Shown piece by piece: positions 1 to 11,749 of a DNA stretch of 64,000 bases (position 1 is the first letter of the stretch; every line of letters starts with the position of its first letter). The position numbers and the translations under genes are program-made. This DNA comes from Schistocephalus solidus. Its lineage: Eukaryota; Platyhelminthes; Cestoda; Diphyllobothriidea; Diphyllobothriidae. The stretch is from contig WEDG01001518.1 in NCBI GenBank assembly GCA_017591395.1, forward strand, positions 1-64,000, read 5' to 3'. The notes under the pieces were generated by a model. That model saw only the letters and a list, made by a program, of their open reading frames with translations. It had not been told where the DNA came from and ran no database searches.

Positions 1-625
1 TGCCCTGCCAGGCAGTGTGGTGAACTCACACGAGCAGCCTCGAGGGTATGGTGAGGGGGATTAGGACGGGGGGTATTGTTATTTGTTTGAGTTTTACGAC
101 CGCGTATTTTGCGATCTTCGAGTCGCGGCCGGCTGTAGAGGACGTGAGACCCAGCATTTGTTTAGGGCACCTTTTCTAACCCCTTCCTACGCGAGGACGC
201 AAGCAGTGCTGTCCTTAAATAGGACTGTTCGGACATCCCAGGCGGCTGCCGAACTCCACTATGGGTCACGGTTTTTTTTTAGTGGGAGAACGACCCGAGT
301 TAGCCTGGGCCGCTTCGGGGTTGCTGTCACCCCCACCGTAGGGCTTATTGAGAGGGGGAGGTGGGAAGTTCGGTAGTCAGACATACCGGGTGTGGAGGCA
401 CACACAACACCGGAGACCCTCACCTGGTTTAGCCCGTCGGTCGTGACGGTTGCCCGGGGTATTGCCGCTGGGAATAACCCAACTTCGAGGAGCCACAGGT
501 GAGAGTTTGGTACCAGTTAGAGGCGGCCACAGGAGCATTCACCACCTGTACGAGACAAATGGAGCGACCAAATGCTATCTGTGTGGTGCTACCCCTAACT
601 AGTACCTCTACCCCATTTAACCTAA
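1..625 (-). mobile_element. LINE-Z copy 1, 5' untranslated end only, truncated by window edge
   Basis: This stretch matches, base for base over most of its length, the region 18960-19562 in the same orientation and 53672-54265 in the opposite orientation. In the longest copy (53.7-57.8 kb) the block lies immediately upstream of the endonuclease start, so it is the 5' leader of the element. The sense strand here is minus and the rest of the element would continue left of position 1. The left edge still aligns to the short region just before the AWNVRSLL endonuclease motif of the other copies. The 5' boundary is near 605-625, where the three copies stop resembling each other. Open frames on either strand inside the block (83-376 plus, 429-776 minus) differ between copies and look incidental. 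Confidence 0.8.
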
Positions 626-658
626 ATGCTGCGGCAAAAACAGAGCTCACCTCGAAAG

Positions 659-1066
659 CTACATTGTCCAGATTCTTGACACGTCCTTGAGGCTCAGCTC
701 CGGGAGCTCGTCTTGAAGAATGCTGAGAATTCTGTGGTGGGGACCGTAGAAGGAGGCGCGGTGCTCCGGCGCACATGAATTAACTTAATTGGACTCGGCT
801 GCTGTTGTACTATTCATGAGGAAGACGGCTTTGTGGTTTGGCGATCGTCGACAAAGGTAAAAGGAGAGACCATCTGTCAGTTCATAGAAGGCCAAGACAA
901 TGCAATCGATTATTGGTGACCAAGGCAGCGGGGATGTAGAGACATCGGTAGGTTCTCCACCGTCATTTGACTTCTCCTCCTGCGCTTTGTAAGCTCTTTT
1001 GAGGGCGATCTCTAGGGCAGATACCTGTTCCCCTCTGGATTTACTAGCCCTACGAGAACTTGTCAA
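659..1066 (-). pseudogene. Open frame of unknown identity with one in-frame stop
   Basis: On the minus strand one frame runs from an ATG at 1066 to a TAG at 661-659 and is interrupted only by a TAA at 787-785. The upstream part is 93 residues, hydrophilic at first (SRRASKSRGEQ, KAQEEKSNDGGE), then with a short hydrophobic stretch (IIDCIVLAFYEL). The part after the stop is about 41 residues and still reads like protein (ILSILQDELPELSLKDVSRI). The region is richer in GC than the flanking DNA. I do not recognise the family. It lies directly outside the 5' end of LINE-Z copy 1, so it could be a host exon or another element disrupted by that insertion. A GAG|GTGAGC donor-like site sits near 654-648, and a CACCACAG acceptor-like site lies upstream of the second part, so a spliced reading is also possible. 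Confidence 0.35.
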
Positions 1067-3500
1067 AAGTAACGTATGCTCACCAGATGGTCTTCTGAAT
1101 TAAGTAATGCTAATAACCATTGTCGATTCGTTTCAATATCGCAAAATTAATCGCATAACGGTTGCTAACTATTCGCTAGGCATTTAGCTTTACGTTAGTT
1201 TAACAGTTTGCTACGACACCTTGCTCTTCAAATTGCGCACTGCTTCGTAAACTGAACTAGCCTAATCAAACAAACTTCTTCATATTTCCGATTTTTAAAA
1301 TTTTACCTCTACATTTTCCCATCAGTTACCATTCCCCCCAGCAATTAAACCCCTATTTACCACCCTTCCCATATCACCGGAGACCTTGCATGTTGGTTTG
1401 CGAAGTGGCTCTACAGATTTAATTCCTGCCGTCTTTTGCTCTGAGGCTTTAGAACCAGATTATCAGAGAACATTGTTATAACTTCGCAACTGAAAAGGTC
1501 TGAGACGTGTTATTATTTGAATGCCCCTTCAGTAATTCTGTCATTTCGTTGCCCTAAAACGAATAATCCTTTCTGTTGACTCGTGTAAGATTACTTGGCC
1601 ACGTTCTAGAGACTTAGTCAGTCTTATAAATAGTTTTTACTTGGGACATTAGTCAGCATTCAGCAGCACGGGGTCCCATAAACAAAGCTCTCTCTCTCTC
1701 TGTGATGGTAATTTTCTTTTCAACAGATTTAATTGATGAGCCTCCTGCTTAGAGGCGAATCCACTAAATCAGAGAGGTCCAATTTATTTCGACGAATGAG
1801 CCTGCCCTACTGATTTAAATAACACGCCGAGGTTAGTATGCTTACGTAAAATTCCGTAGACGTCGTCAACGTGACGGACATGCAACTACATAACACTGGT
1901 GTAGCATTTCCTTCTAATTTTCCGAGGCTTTCTCTTAACGTCGTTAGACTCAAGTAAACCGAGGCTTGAGTTCATGTCTAGTTGATGGAGCTTTAAATCC
2001 GAGAGAAAGTGGTAACTTCAGCATACGTTGTGCTAAAGACTTCTTGATCATTTTGGCATGACTTTTGTTATGTACAATACTTCGACTGCATCTACAATAG
2101 TTGGCATTTCTCAAGGAAGTTCTGAAACTTGAGTTGGATTACAAAGTATTTCTTAGGTAGAGTTTTAATATTGATTATCGCGAAGCGTAACGACAAGATA
2201 TTTAAGTCACATCAGGCTCCCGGATTTCGAATGTGACTTTTCTGGAAAAATTAATCCAGGTAAAAATGACAATTCCATTGTTATGAATGGACTCCAGTGA
2301 TTTTCTATGCCCTTTTAACTCTAAACACAGTTTTTGTAAAATCTACACATAAATATCCGTTCTCTTATTCATTTGGTAGTAATTTAAATTTCGCGTAGAT
2401 TGAACACTCGAAGTAAGGGTATCTTATAGGTTCAAATGTTTTTCAAGTCCCGAACAAGTTTGAATCTGACCTGCCATTGGTCAAAAATGGTAAAAATGAA
2501 AATGGCCCACTTTCCAACTATGGTAAATCACACCCTCCTCTCTGCCACTAAGGAGATGGCATAAATGGGTTATAGAATTTTGTAATGGATGTAGACCATA
2601 TTGCATATTTCATAAGCTGCACTAACAAACGGAAAGGGAGGCGATGTTATTGGGATGGACACTTTGCCGTTTTGAAAATTATATAATTGCAAACTTTTCT
2701 GAAATGAAAACTGCCATGTCTACGAATAAAAAGTTGAAAAACGTGTATTTCTGCTAGATGAATACAAGAACGTATATTTTTTGTGCACGTTTTCTATATT
2801 GGATTTATAATGGCATTAAAATTCACTTTAAACAACTACTGCCTCTGAAGTAGTCCTTAAACCGAGCTTGATCCTTACAGGAAACTGATAGGAGGCGCAT
2901 TTAAAGGCCTCGTTTTGGGAATGAAACATCTTGAGATAATCCTGCACGATAGTCGATATTACATCTTTACCCAAACATTCCTTTGAAACCAAAATCCAAT
3001 TGGAGCATTTTATTAACAGTTAATGAGATACACCACGTACTGCAGCATACACAGCCTCATTTAAATGCAGATTGGTGAAAGAGGATGAACTAGGCAGCTA
3101 CAACATATTAACTCGATGGGTTTGATATCCTTCACAATTTCACTAAGTCCAAACGCATCTTAGGAACTGTTTAGCGCTTACACTTACTGCACCAAATATG
3201 TGTTGTTTGATAGTAGGATGACTTCCGTATATTTGAAATCGGTCGGTCGATTTCAGTCGTTCGACAGCTCATTTTGTTATGTGGTCAGCAGTTTTAAGCC
3301 TTGTGCTTGTCTACTTGTCCTCCACATGCTTTTATTAATACTTCTTATTATGAACCTTGAGAACCAGTCAGTGCATGACGTATCTTCAACGCAAGCAGCG
3401 CGGTAATTTTCTGAGGGCACCGCTGCGTTAAACATAGTCCTCAGAATACAATTGAACAAGTCATACAACACCTAGGAGAATGATACTAAACTCTTTGGCC
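1067..3500. other. No gene recognised; AT-rich, one short CT run
   Basis: Only short open frames occur on both strands (for example 3200-3406 plus and 3277-3471 minus, which overlap each other), with no protein family I recognise. A short CT microsatellite lies at about 1686-1702. Confidence 0.5.
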
Positions 3501-4440
3501 CTCAAAACTGTGCGCTGATGACGGCGCAAATGAACGCAATTTTCAGCTCAGGCCCACATACTTTCATCTGTTTTTTTTTTCGTAAGAAGATTGATCCCGT
3601 GCCACGTCTGATGATATTTCTCTCTGTCTTCAGTGATGTCAGCTGGTTTGGCCCCATGTACAGCGTCGTTTTGATCACTGAGAGCGGTTGTCCAATGCGA
3701 AGCAAACTGTTTGTCGATCCTGGTCGTCTATTGCGTCGACCTTTCATACGCTTTGCTGTGGAAGTAGTTGTATAGAGCGCTCGCGCCGATCCCCCTACCA
3801 TTTTAAGGTCAACATTAGTGAATTTTCTTCCGTAGTAAATAGGAACCCCATTGCGTGTTTGTGTTGTTAAATTCTTTAGCCAGTTAACCTGTCCTAATCT
3901 CTATCAATAGCTACCTCACATGCTTTGGCGGCGTAAAGAGCATTTTGCGCATCCGGCTCTTGTCCATATCAGCGTAAGACGGATGGGGTAACACAAGAGT
4001 GAGACGGGAGTGAGGTGTTGGCAGGAGAAGCTAACCTGGGGTAGCCCTGAAGATGACTAAAGTGTGTTGTTAGTGGTCCAGTGGTTTCAGACGTTTCTTC
4101 TACGCTTCATGTAATAGTTGTCCTCCTCTCGGTCCCCTGTCAAATTAAACCTTAACGCTATTCCTTTCAACCGGTTCTGCCGTTTGTTTGAGCAGAAAGC
4201 CATAGCCGTGCGGGTTAGTCAGGAATAGATCCAAGATTGGCTATAACTGAAGTAGGAAATAATTATTTAAACTTTTTCAATCTCCCCTAAAATTATCGCG
4301 CCATCTTGGAGGAAATCGTTGGAAATAAAGCTTCATATGTTCAGTCCACAAATTATTTTGAGCTGAGACCCAGCAGCTTCAGTGGATTAACTGCGTATTA
4401 TTCAAAATTCAAGTATCAGGCGTAACTGAAGCACCTACCA
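3501..4440. other. Overlapping open frames of no clear identity
   Basis: The plus strand has an 85-codon frame (3518-3775) and the minus strand a 99-codon frame (3502-3801) over the same DNA. Neither has a recognisable motif, and they cannot both be real. The segment could be an old repeat. Beyond 3800 I see nothing. Confidence 0.3.
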
Positions 4441-4454
4441 AAAAGCACCCGGGG

Positions 4455-4520
4455 AACGCCGGTAGACCCACTGATGAGCCGAACCCCTCACCACTGTGTC
4501 ATATATCGGGGAAATAGGTA
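4455..4520 (+). repeat. Fragment of the fold-back repeat family seen at 42.2 kb
   Basis: The motif CTGATGAGCCGAACCCCTC at 4471-4489, followed by a CACTGTGTCATATATCGG tract, aligns by eye to both arms of the inverted repeat at 42184-42343, which read CTGATGAGCC(A/G)AA...CTCG.AGCT.TGCC...ATATC. CTGATGA is also the invariant 5' core of hammerhead ribozymes, but here no helix II followed by GAAA is visible. Confidence 0.4.
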
Positions 4521-4604
4521 CCTAGGATAGTGGCATTCTCTTTTGGCTTTAGAATCCGAGCCCAGACGGTCACAAATAGCCGGATCGTAATGATAAATCA
4601 TCCA

Positions 4605-4665
4605 AATGGCGGGACAGGCCATTTCTGTCTTTTTAGTTTTTACCATCCAGCCGTTGCCGAACACC
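4605..4665 (-). repeat. Decayed SINE fragment (same family as the 28.3-28.9 kb cluster)
   Basis: The plus-strand run CAGGCCATTTCTGTCTTTTT followed by AG...CCATCCAGCC matches the central body of the SINE at 28490-28535 (GGCCATTTCTGGCTTATTAG...CATCAGCCAGCC). Neither the tRNA-like head nor the tail is recognisable, so this is an internal fragment. Confidence 0.35.
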
Positions 4666-5179
4666 AGACCGGTAGAAGCTAGTTTGGAATCCCAGTACAC
4701 AATGGGCGCGCTTAACGGGTTCTGAAATCGTGATAATTTATCCAACGTCTTAGGAGACTTTGAGTTTGACCAGTTTGACCTGTAACCGAAGTCTTTAAGT
4801 CGGAATGTGCACGATTTGGTTGCTAAGATTTTCATTTTCCGTCCTTTATTTTTGGTTTTTAAAATGTTGTTCGAGCTGTCTTAGACTGCTTCTTTGACTC
4901 GAGTGCTGTCATAGGCATGATTGGGTAGAATACTTTCCTGAGTCAATCGTAGTCTATCTTCCATCAGAGGTATGTTTCTATCTTTTTCATCAGCAGTTCT
5001 CTATCCTCCCAAACTTGAGTGTGCAGGTGTCAGGCGTTACTTGTTTTCTCTCCCTTTACAATGCCCAGCTATCAAAACGCAGGACTTTTACTGCATTTAC
5101 CCAGTTCTCAGCTTCATTTGTATGCTAGAGCACATCGCTAAACAAGGATCTCATTTTAAATTCCCTTTCATTTTGACAG

Positions 5180-5364
5180 TCAGCGCCGCCAACGGTGTCC
5201 CCACAGAGGTGGCAGGCGACACCTGTCAGGCCTCATGTGCGCCCGGAAAACACCTCCTCGAGCGTCGCAGCCCTGCGTTCCCGACTGGCCTCCCAGTTTG
5301 ACCCCAGCATTAGTATGGGTATAAATGCCGTCATTGATAGTCGCACCGCTCAGCAGCAATCCCC
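5180..5364 (+). CDS. Candidate internal exon of an unknown protein
   Basis: A pyrimidine-rich tract ends in TTTTGACAG at 5171-5179, followed by 185 bases without a stop in frame 1, and then CCCC|GTAAGT at 5365-5370, a near-consensus donor. The other two frames contain stops. The segment is markedly richer in GC than its surroundings, as expected of a real exon in AT-rich DNA. The reading is Ser/Pro/Arg-rich at first and then reads SVAALRSRLASQFDPSISMG and NAVIDSRTAQQQSP. There is no ATG, consistent with an internal exon. I do not recognise the protein, and no neighbouring exon was found. It might instead be a fragment of a mobile element. Confidence 0.4.
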
Positions 5365-5369
5365 GTAAG

Positions 5370-6640
5370 TTGTTGTGGCTTTTCTCGCTTTTTTGAGGCA
5401 ACCCTGTTGGAAACCTCTCAAAACGTTGATTTTTGAACTTCAGCGGTGAAAAATGCCCCGGATCTCTTAAAGTCCTCCTTAAGATACACAGTTATTTTGA
5501 CAAATGAGCAATTTTTTCCGAAGAAGTGAGGCTTTGGACCATAAAATGCTTGACCTCCGTTTCCCGTTTTATCGCCCGATTGGGAGAATCCGTCAGTGTT
5601 TGAAGGATGCCAGACAAAATACCCCTTGCTTACTTGATTTGTCAGTCAAACTGAAATGCACATGACCATCCTACCGTCTTTCCAGCAAAAATTTAGTCAT
5701 TGCATCCGGCGCTTCCCATTAGTGAATCGCATTTGTTTACGAGTCTTCCGACTGACCAAGCAAACCATGAAAAGTTTCAGCCTTGAAAACCGTGGGATTC
5801 TGAGTGTGCAGTTGTTGCAAACTCAACCAAGGTAGTTCCAGCCATTCCTGTCCTACTTCCGTTGTAGGTGTCCAAACGTCTGTTTGCCTTCTTTTGGTAT
5901 TGTGTGGTGTCCAACATCGACACGCTAATAGCTATTCGCCAGCTCAACGATTTCTGTGCACCCTCTAATTTCACCTCACGGTACGCCTCCGTGCTGCCAA
6001 CAAAAAATTCATTTCTCGATCTGCGCTTGCTGGTGTAGGATCACATGGATTCCACAGCTCACGGCCGTACTTTTCAGTCTAGTAGCCATGACGGCCACAT
6101 TGGAGCGAACGTATGGACTCTAAATGGCAGTCTTGCTCCCTGCTCTACTAAGGTTTTGGCCTACTAAGGGACCCTTCTACGCTTAAGTGATATATTACTA
6201 GTCAGTATTTGTCCACCCAACAAGGTTAAAGTACTTATTTTTGACTTTTGGACGGTCACCGGCCATGCACGCTCCAATCGTATGCCGAAAGACCGGAACA
6301 GTTAATCTCAATCATCAGCTTCTAGATGGGTAGCGCTGTCCTACAAGCATTCACTCCTCTATCCCTATTACTAAGTGAACCAAACTTTTATGGTAGGTTA
6401 TTTGCCCTTTTTATCTACCACTAAGCAAAATTATGTGCAAATACTGTTTGAAAGAGTGGCTGTATTTATTCAGCACGACAGTAATCTAAAAGACAGACGA
6501 TTGGAAAATCGGAGAGGACAGTGAATAAATGAATGGGACAGCAGAGTATTTCTTTTAGACAGATTTGATGATAGCAGATCGATGCCTGGAGCCGAAATTG
6601 GTAACGCTCCTGGGTCGGGCCATTTTTCGTCCGCGCACGC
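5370..6640. other. No gene recognised
   Basis: Only short open frames (5777-5974 and 6470-6652, both minus) without recognisable content. The 3' end approaches the RTE-type LINE remnant that starts near 6650, and some of this stretch may be its unrecognisable 5' part. Confidence 0.4.
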
Positions 6641-6649
6641 TTGCAAGTT

Positions 6650-8376
6650 CACTTATCACCCGCAACCAAAACACCCCATGCAATATGCGTTGTAGTCTCT
6701 AAACCTGGACAACCCAGCACCACCGAGACTCTGAGCAGAGAAATCTGGTCTTGTTTTATGACCAGAACCGACAGGGGTGTTAGCTTGTTGTCATCATTAA
6801 AGTCATCGGTCTACAGGACATCTGAAAAAAATTCTTAGAGACTCCCAGCAACGCCAAAGTGACTGGATCAGCGGAAGAATCTAAAAGTTTTATACTCAGA
6901 TGGCTTGAGCCAGGCACCATAGTGATGACTCCTTCCTCCACCTCTGGAACACGAAGCTTAAATCAGCCAGAGATGCCAGGAAGAAATATTGGGCTAAAAT
7001 AACGACATAAATCGAGCAGGCCTCGAACGTTCGTGACATTAGAAAACTGTGCCGAGTTATTCTCCAAGTTAGTGGTAAACCCTCTGCACTGAGTGACTTT
7101 GCTCGCGATGTAAGTGGCGGCTTTATTGCTAAAAACTCGGTCAAGGTTTAGCGATGGCGTTTACACTTCTAGCGCCTTCTCGAATTCGATGACCGACCAA
7201 TTATACCCTCTGCAATGGTGTTTTATCTGAGAGGAGGCAGACACGATCGCTCGGACAATAACTATATTCGCCCGTCGTTTCGGATTTGAACTCGAACCCA
7301 TCTTCCCCGGTGTTTTGTCTCTCTTCAGCCTATACAGCCTCATGCAACTCGAATTCTGAAGGAGAAGTCGCTAATGCAATGCAAAGGTTGCGCAACAACA
7401 AGGCAATCAGAGAAGGCAGTATTCCCACTGACATCTTCCAGTTTTAGGTTTACATTATGGTGCCCTGGCTCATGAGGTGATTGAATGAGTATGGAGAGAT
7501 GGGACCATTCCTGCTGACTGGGACTCGGGTATCTTCGTACCCGTCTTCACGAAGGGCGATAAAACAAGATGCGAGAAATACCGGGACATAAACCTCATTG
7601 AATTTTCTGCGAACGTCTTCGCTTTTGACCTTTTCAGGGGATTTCAGGCTGCGCGACTCTAGGATAAGGCCCAATTAAGCCGGATTCTGATCTGGTAGTG
7701 AGTGTATGGACCAGCTATTCATTCTTGAATTCTGACCTAGCCATCAACAACTGAAGGCCCTCTGCTCTGTTGATTTTTCCACTGCTTTGATGCTGTTTAT
7801 CGTTCCGGATAATGCCACTAGACGGTGTACCGGCAAAATTAATTGCCATGATCAAGACCTACTACAACTATACCACAACGCGAGTTCTAATTCATCAAAA
7901 TCTCTCCCACCTATGCGGTTTTTGGTTTGGCGCTCAACAAAATTGTGTCCTATTGTTGCTTTATTCATATACTCTATTGTCTGGAGCCTCGGGAAGGTCC
8001 TACCGAAGTTGACGGTGTTGAGTTTGCGCTCGGACTGTGGATGAATGACCTGAAATACGATGATGATATCACCTTGCTAGCATCAAACCCTGATAGTCTA
8101 CAGTCGGGTGTCACGAGTCAATGAGGTCACTAAATCAGTCAGGCTTATCTGTAAACGTTGGTAACACTGACGTATTTCTGAGATGTATCCCTGACCAGGA
8201 AAAGACATCGCTTCAAATTAATGGCTATCAACTTGAAGAAGTAGACCGTTTCAAATACCTCTGGCAGAGGCGGACGCCGAATAGGCAGAGAAAGCAAATC
8301 ATTGTGTTCCGATTCGCTGCAACCCATCGGGTTTTCTCAAGCCCTAGGAAGTGTCGATAGACCCGTAGCAACATCA
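6650..8376 (+). mobile_element. RTE-type LINE remnant: linker and reverse transcriptase, heavily mutated
   Basis: The plus strand, read through several frameshifts and stops, gives a recognisable RTE-like RT. In order I see GQPSTTETLSREIWSC (6700s), HLWNTKLKSARDARKKYWAK (6930-7000), VSGKPSALSDFARDVSGGFI (7070-7130), EGEVANAMQRLRNNKA (about 7360-7400), KGDKTRCEKYRDINLIEF (about 7550-7600), DGVPAKLIAMIKTYY (7815-7865), DGVEFALG and the catalytic region KYDDDITLLAS at 8053-8085. There the usual YADD is YDDD. Further on come LQINGYQLEEVDRFKYL (8210-8265) and VFSSPRKCR (to 8357). After about 8376 homology is lost. No endonuclease domain is recognisable upstream. The copy is inactive. A hammerhead-like module interrupts it at 7234-7305. 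Confidence 0.8.
7234..7305 (-). repeat. Hammerhead-like module, inserted within the RTE remnant
   Basis: The plus-strand run ACACGATCGCTCGGACAATA followed by a CGTTTCGGAT...CGAACCCATC block aligns closely to the module at 43474-43560 and to those at 11.77 and 38.9 kb. On the minus strand it reads GGGTT-loop-AAATCC, a 5-bp hairpin with one G-T pair, directly followed by GAAACG. That is the arrangement of hammerhead helix II plus GAAA. The 5' core CTGATGA is degraded here (GGAAGATG). It separates two recognisable parts of the RTE coding region. Confidence 0.5.
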
Positions 8377-9480
8377 CGTTTAGTGATTGGTGCAAATCCA
8401 AGATCTTGCTGTATTTTGATACACCTTCACTGGTTATCTTTTTGAAGTCGAACGCTATTACCAACAACTTGACTTAGTGTACGATATGCCGAGTCAAAAA
8501 TCGTAAGGTCTGATCAATCGAAACTCTGCACACCCACAAAACGTTAACGCCCCTACTAACTATGCAGCATGGTAAAGACTTCCGTTAAAGTGCAGCCTCA
8601 GAGTTTTGGGGTGTTTGGCACATGCTGACTATGGCTTGTTTTGGGTAGTGCAACCTTTTCGTTACAGGCAATACTAAAACTATCCCTACCAGGCGATGGT
8701 CACTTTCCGCATGCTTGATTAAACGGCGCAAATATATGAGGCAGTTGGTTGTTATAGGTGACACACCTTAAAGGCTTCGGATGAGATTCGCGAGCTCCCT
8801 ATTCTGGTAGTCAACTTAAGCAGTTCGAACATAGGCGCATAGCGACCATTTTCACTAACCCTGCTCACTGATAATTGCTCAACCAATTGCTTTGTCACTG
8901 TAGTTTATGTTATTAGGGAAGACCTTAACCGCTACGACTTTCAGGCCTGTTTCCGTATGAGATGCGAAGAAGTGGGACGCCAGTATGGAGGGTAGTGCAT
9001 TCTGTACCGAAATATAGCAGAAGGGGTTGGAAGAAGTTGGCAGTCCAACGAAAGCACACGCCTGACTCCTCAAGGGCGGCGTTCCCAAGTGTAAGATGGT
9101 GACGAGGCCATGTTTGAGTCAGCCTTGAAGGTAATTGACTGGTTTGGACAGTCGGGCTTGGCCGTCAATGGCGCACATGAACAAATTGTTGCGAGAGGTT
9201 CAACATTGCAACATGCGCATGGAGTTGGGTCATTACAACTTTTACCATCATTTTTCGACCTAGATAGAGTTTTACAAAGCAGATGCTCTTCAGATGTCTC
9301 AGCAGAATATTCAAGAGTGGCTTTGGAGCATTAATTTTATTAACACCTAACTATCCATATGGTCCCACCTTCTTTGCTTTCTTGTTGATACAGCAGTTTA
9401 AACGGTCCGCGAAACCCAGTTCCCGCCAAGGTTTCCCATCACTTGGGTTTGAAAAATCCCCCAGGAGGTGACAGCAGCAC
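8377..9480. other. No gene recognised
   Basis: Open frames at 9110-9334 plus and 8879-9088 minus have no recognisable domain. A 17-base word, TAGTGATTGGTGCAAAT, at about 8372-8388 recurs at 29875-29900 and marks a dispersed repeat of unknown kind. Confidence 0.35.
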
Positions 9481-9862
9481 AGCCGCCAGCAGCACATCTT
9501 CACCGGTCCCAGTTGGTCCGAAAATTAGATTACGCAACCAGCCAACCTTGCCTTCGAAGCTCTGCCTAAAACAGGGCAATACTTGATTCCGTCGTTACGT
9601 CAGCGCACAGCACTACCTCACCTAGTCCTAACCTTCTTGTCTCTGGTCCGTCCGATGCCGTCTACTGCTGCCTCATCATCAATTTTTAACTGTCCCTCCC
9701 ACCTCCCCAGACTCAGTCGACTAAGGAAAGCGAGGTTGTAGGCCAATACATCTGATCGCCGTTGGGGGCTCCTGACGGCCACACCTTTGTGTTCTCTGAC
9801 TCCTTACTCCTCTTTTCTTCTTTCTCCACAGTTGTACTTACTTACCGAATATACATTCAGTA
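9425..9862 (+). other. GC-richer block with splice-like signals, identity unknown
   Basis: CCCCCAG ends near 9463 and is followed by an open stretch reading GGDSSTAASSTSSPVPVGPK and RLRNQPTLPSKLCLKQGNT up to a stop near 9584. Downstream, a long pyrimidine tract (TCCTTACTCCTCTTTTCTTC then TTTCTCCACAG) ends at 9831, one of the strongest acceptor-like sites in the window. It leads into a short frame LYLLTEYTFSN and then TAG. This could be the 3' part of a host gene or an old retroelement. Confidence 0.25.
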
Positions 9863-11749
9863 ATTAGACAGGCTTTAAATGCACATGAACGCCTTGAATG
9901 TATTGTAAAATGAGCTGCTGCGTATTCTCTTTGTTCAAGGGAGTTGTCAGGAGTTTGCACTTTCCTTTGAAGCCAAGAACGATGTAAGCGGTGAGCGCAA
10001 GCAGCGGAGACTTTCCTTTGATGCTTAAGCCTTCACCTAGTCTACGGCATGCTTTTTGTAGTCCTAACAAAACCTTCAAAAGTGTGATACACTTTTTTGT
10101 CAGCAAACGTTGTTTCAGTTGAGTTAGCTCGGTAAAAACCACTTAAATCTGACTTTAGGTAACAATTACCGTCTGTCTGTACGACAGTTTCGCAGCGTTC
10201 ACCAAGCATCCGTGCCGAAACGCTCTGTTATTCGTGAAAGAGGATCTTGAAGGCGTTCGTTGCTCGACAAATTTGGCACACGAAGATCACCATTAAGTTG
10301 GAAGTCTTCAGGCCAGGTGCGGTATTATCTCGCAAATTTAGAAAACCAGTGTGCATGAAAGAACTATGTAACCAAACATGATACATTCTTTCACGAGGAA
10401 TCTTCAGTTTGGGCTTGAACTACTTTATAACCAGATAAATCATCTGTAGAACACAGTAACGTACTAAAAGCGACAATTCAGAGTGATTACCTGGATAATA
10501 TTAGTCATCTTTATGCTTGCCTCATGTTAAGGATGAAGTGTATGACATCGAAGTTTGCCTCTCGTCTACTAGGAATTGAGATTGTCGATTTAAGACTAAA
10601 TTAGTGGTGGACAAAAGACACTGTACTGGGTTACATTACCGATGAAAAAAATAATTCTCAACTTTATTCACACTCATTCAAATTTTGCGATCGATCGGGA
10701 CCTGGCTGCCGACATTGTGCCTTATGGAATGGGCCCAAATAAACCACAACTCGATTTAGTGGGCGTTAAACCCTAAGACAGGCTGCCTTCTGCAGACGCG
10801 GAGTTTTGTTCCAATAAAAAAATTATCTATTTGGCTTATGAAGCTTATCCACGAATAACTTAATCTCTTCTCGTTCCAGGTTTGCAGATTGTGTAGGTCA
10901 GCATCAATTAGGGCAATGACGGCACACGCTTCATTTATAAATATCCAAGATGCATGCATTTACTCCTGCAAACGGAGTTTCCCCAGCTAAATCCTCTGGA
11001 TGAAATGCCGTTACTCTCTTCTTTGGTTCACAAGAAGCTAAAAGGCTTGCATCAGTTATGTTCTACCAATCCTGCATCCCATAAGCACCTTTCTACAGTA
11101 GCAAATGTCCGCTGTTCTTTCCGAGGAAAGACATGTATTAGTGCCATGAGCCTTAAGCTCGAATTTGCAAATTTGACTGGAGTTCTGATGACATTATCAG
11201 TTTCAATCAAACTCCACGGACCCCATTAATCAAAAGGGCATCGGTAACGTGTCAGGACTTTAGTAAACGACATTAAATGGTGGAGACCAGACTTACCTCA
11301 TAGGTCGTAGGGCAATAAGATCATTCCAGACAGAAGTGAAGAAAAGTTCAGCCTCTTCATTTAAACCATGTTAGCTATAAGGATCGGCCGATGACAAACC
11401 TACATCGTGAAGCAACCACGCAAGCTCAAAATTGATTACTTTATTAGTATATGTAGAGGTATGTAAAAGTGGTGAACTTTGTCCAAAACAGAAAGCTTAG
11501 TATGGGTGAACAGAAAAGAGGCCACCTAATAATTCACAAGAGGGTCGAAACAGTTTTTGAATTTTCGTGCTTTCGAGTATCCCCGCTGTTGTTAAGTGCA
11601 GCTGCAAAACTGAACTAGGTCGCTCACCACCGAATTATATATTACATTGCATTAAAAATACTAAAAAGGCTACTCAATCAGTTTCAGTAATACGTTATAA
11701 TGTTTTTTGTGGGATCATTTGTTGTGATCCCTGGGTGTATTAAAGTAGG
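9863..11749. other. No gene recognised
   Basis: Short open frames only: 9864-10142 minus, 10756-10959 minus and 10954-11229 plus. None has a recognisable motif. The segment is AT-rich. Confidence 0.4.

Noticed and set aside
7263..7290. tRNA T-arm/B-box-like GGTTCGAGTTCAAATCC on the minus strand, with a similar one at about 11790
   Set aside because: No A box or cloverleaf around it. Both sites align with the hammerhead-like module, where the same bases form the GG..CC hairpin before GAAA.
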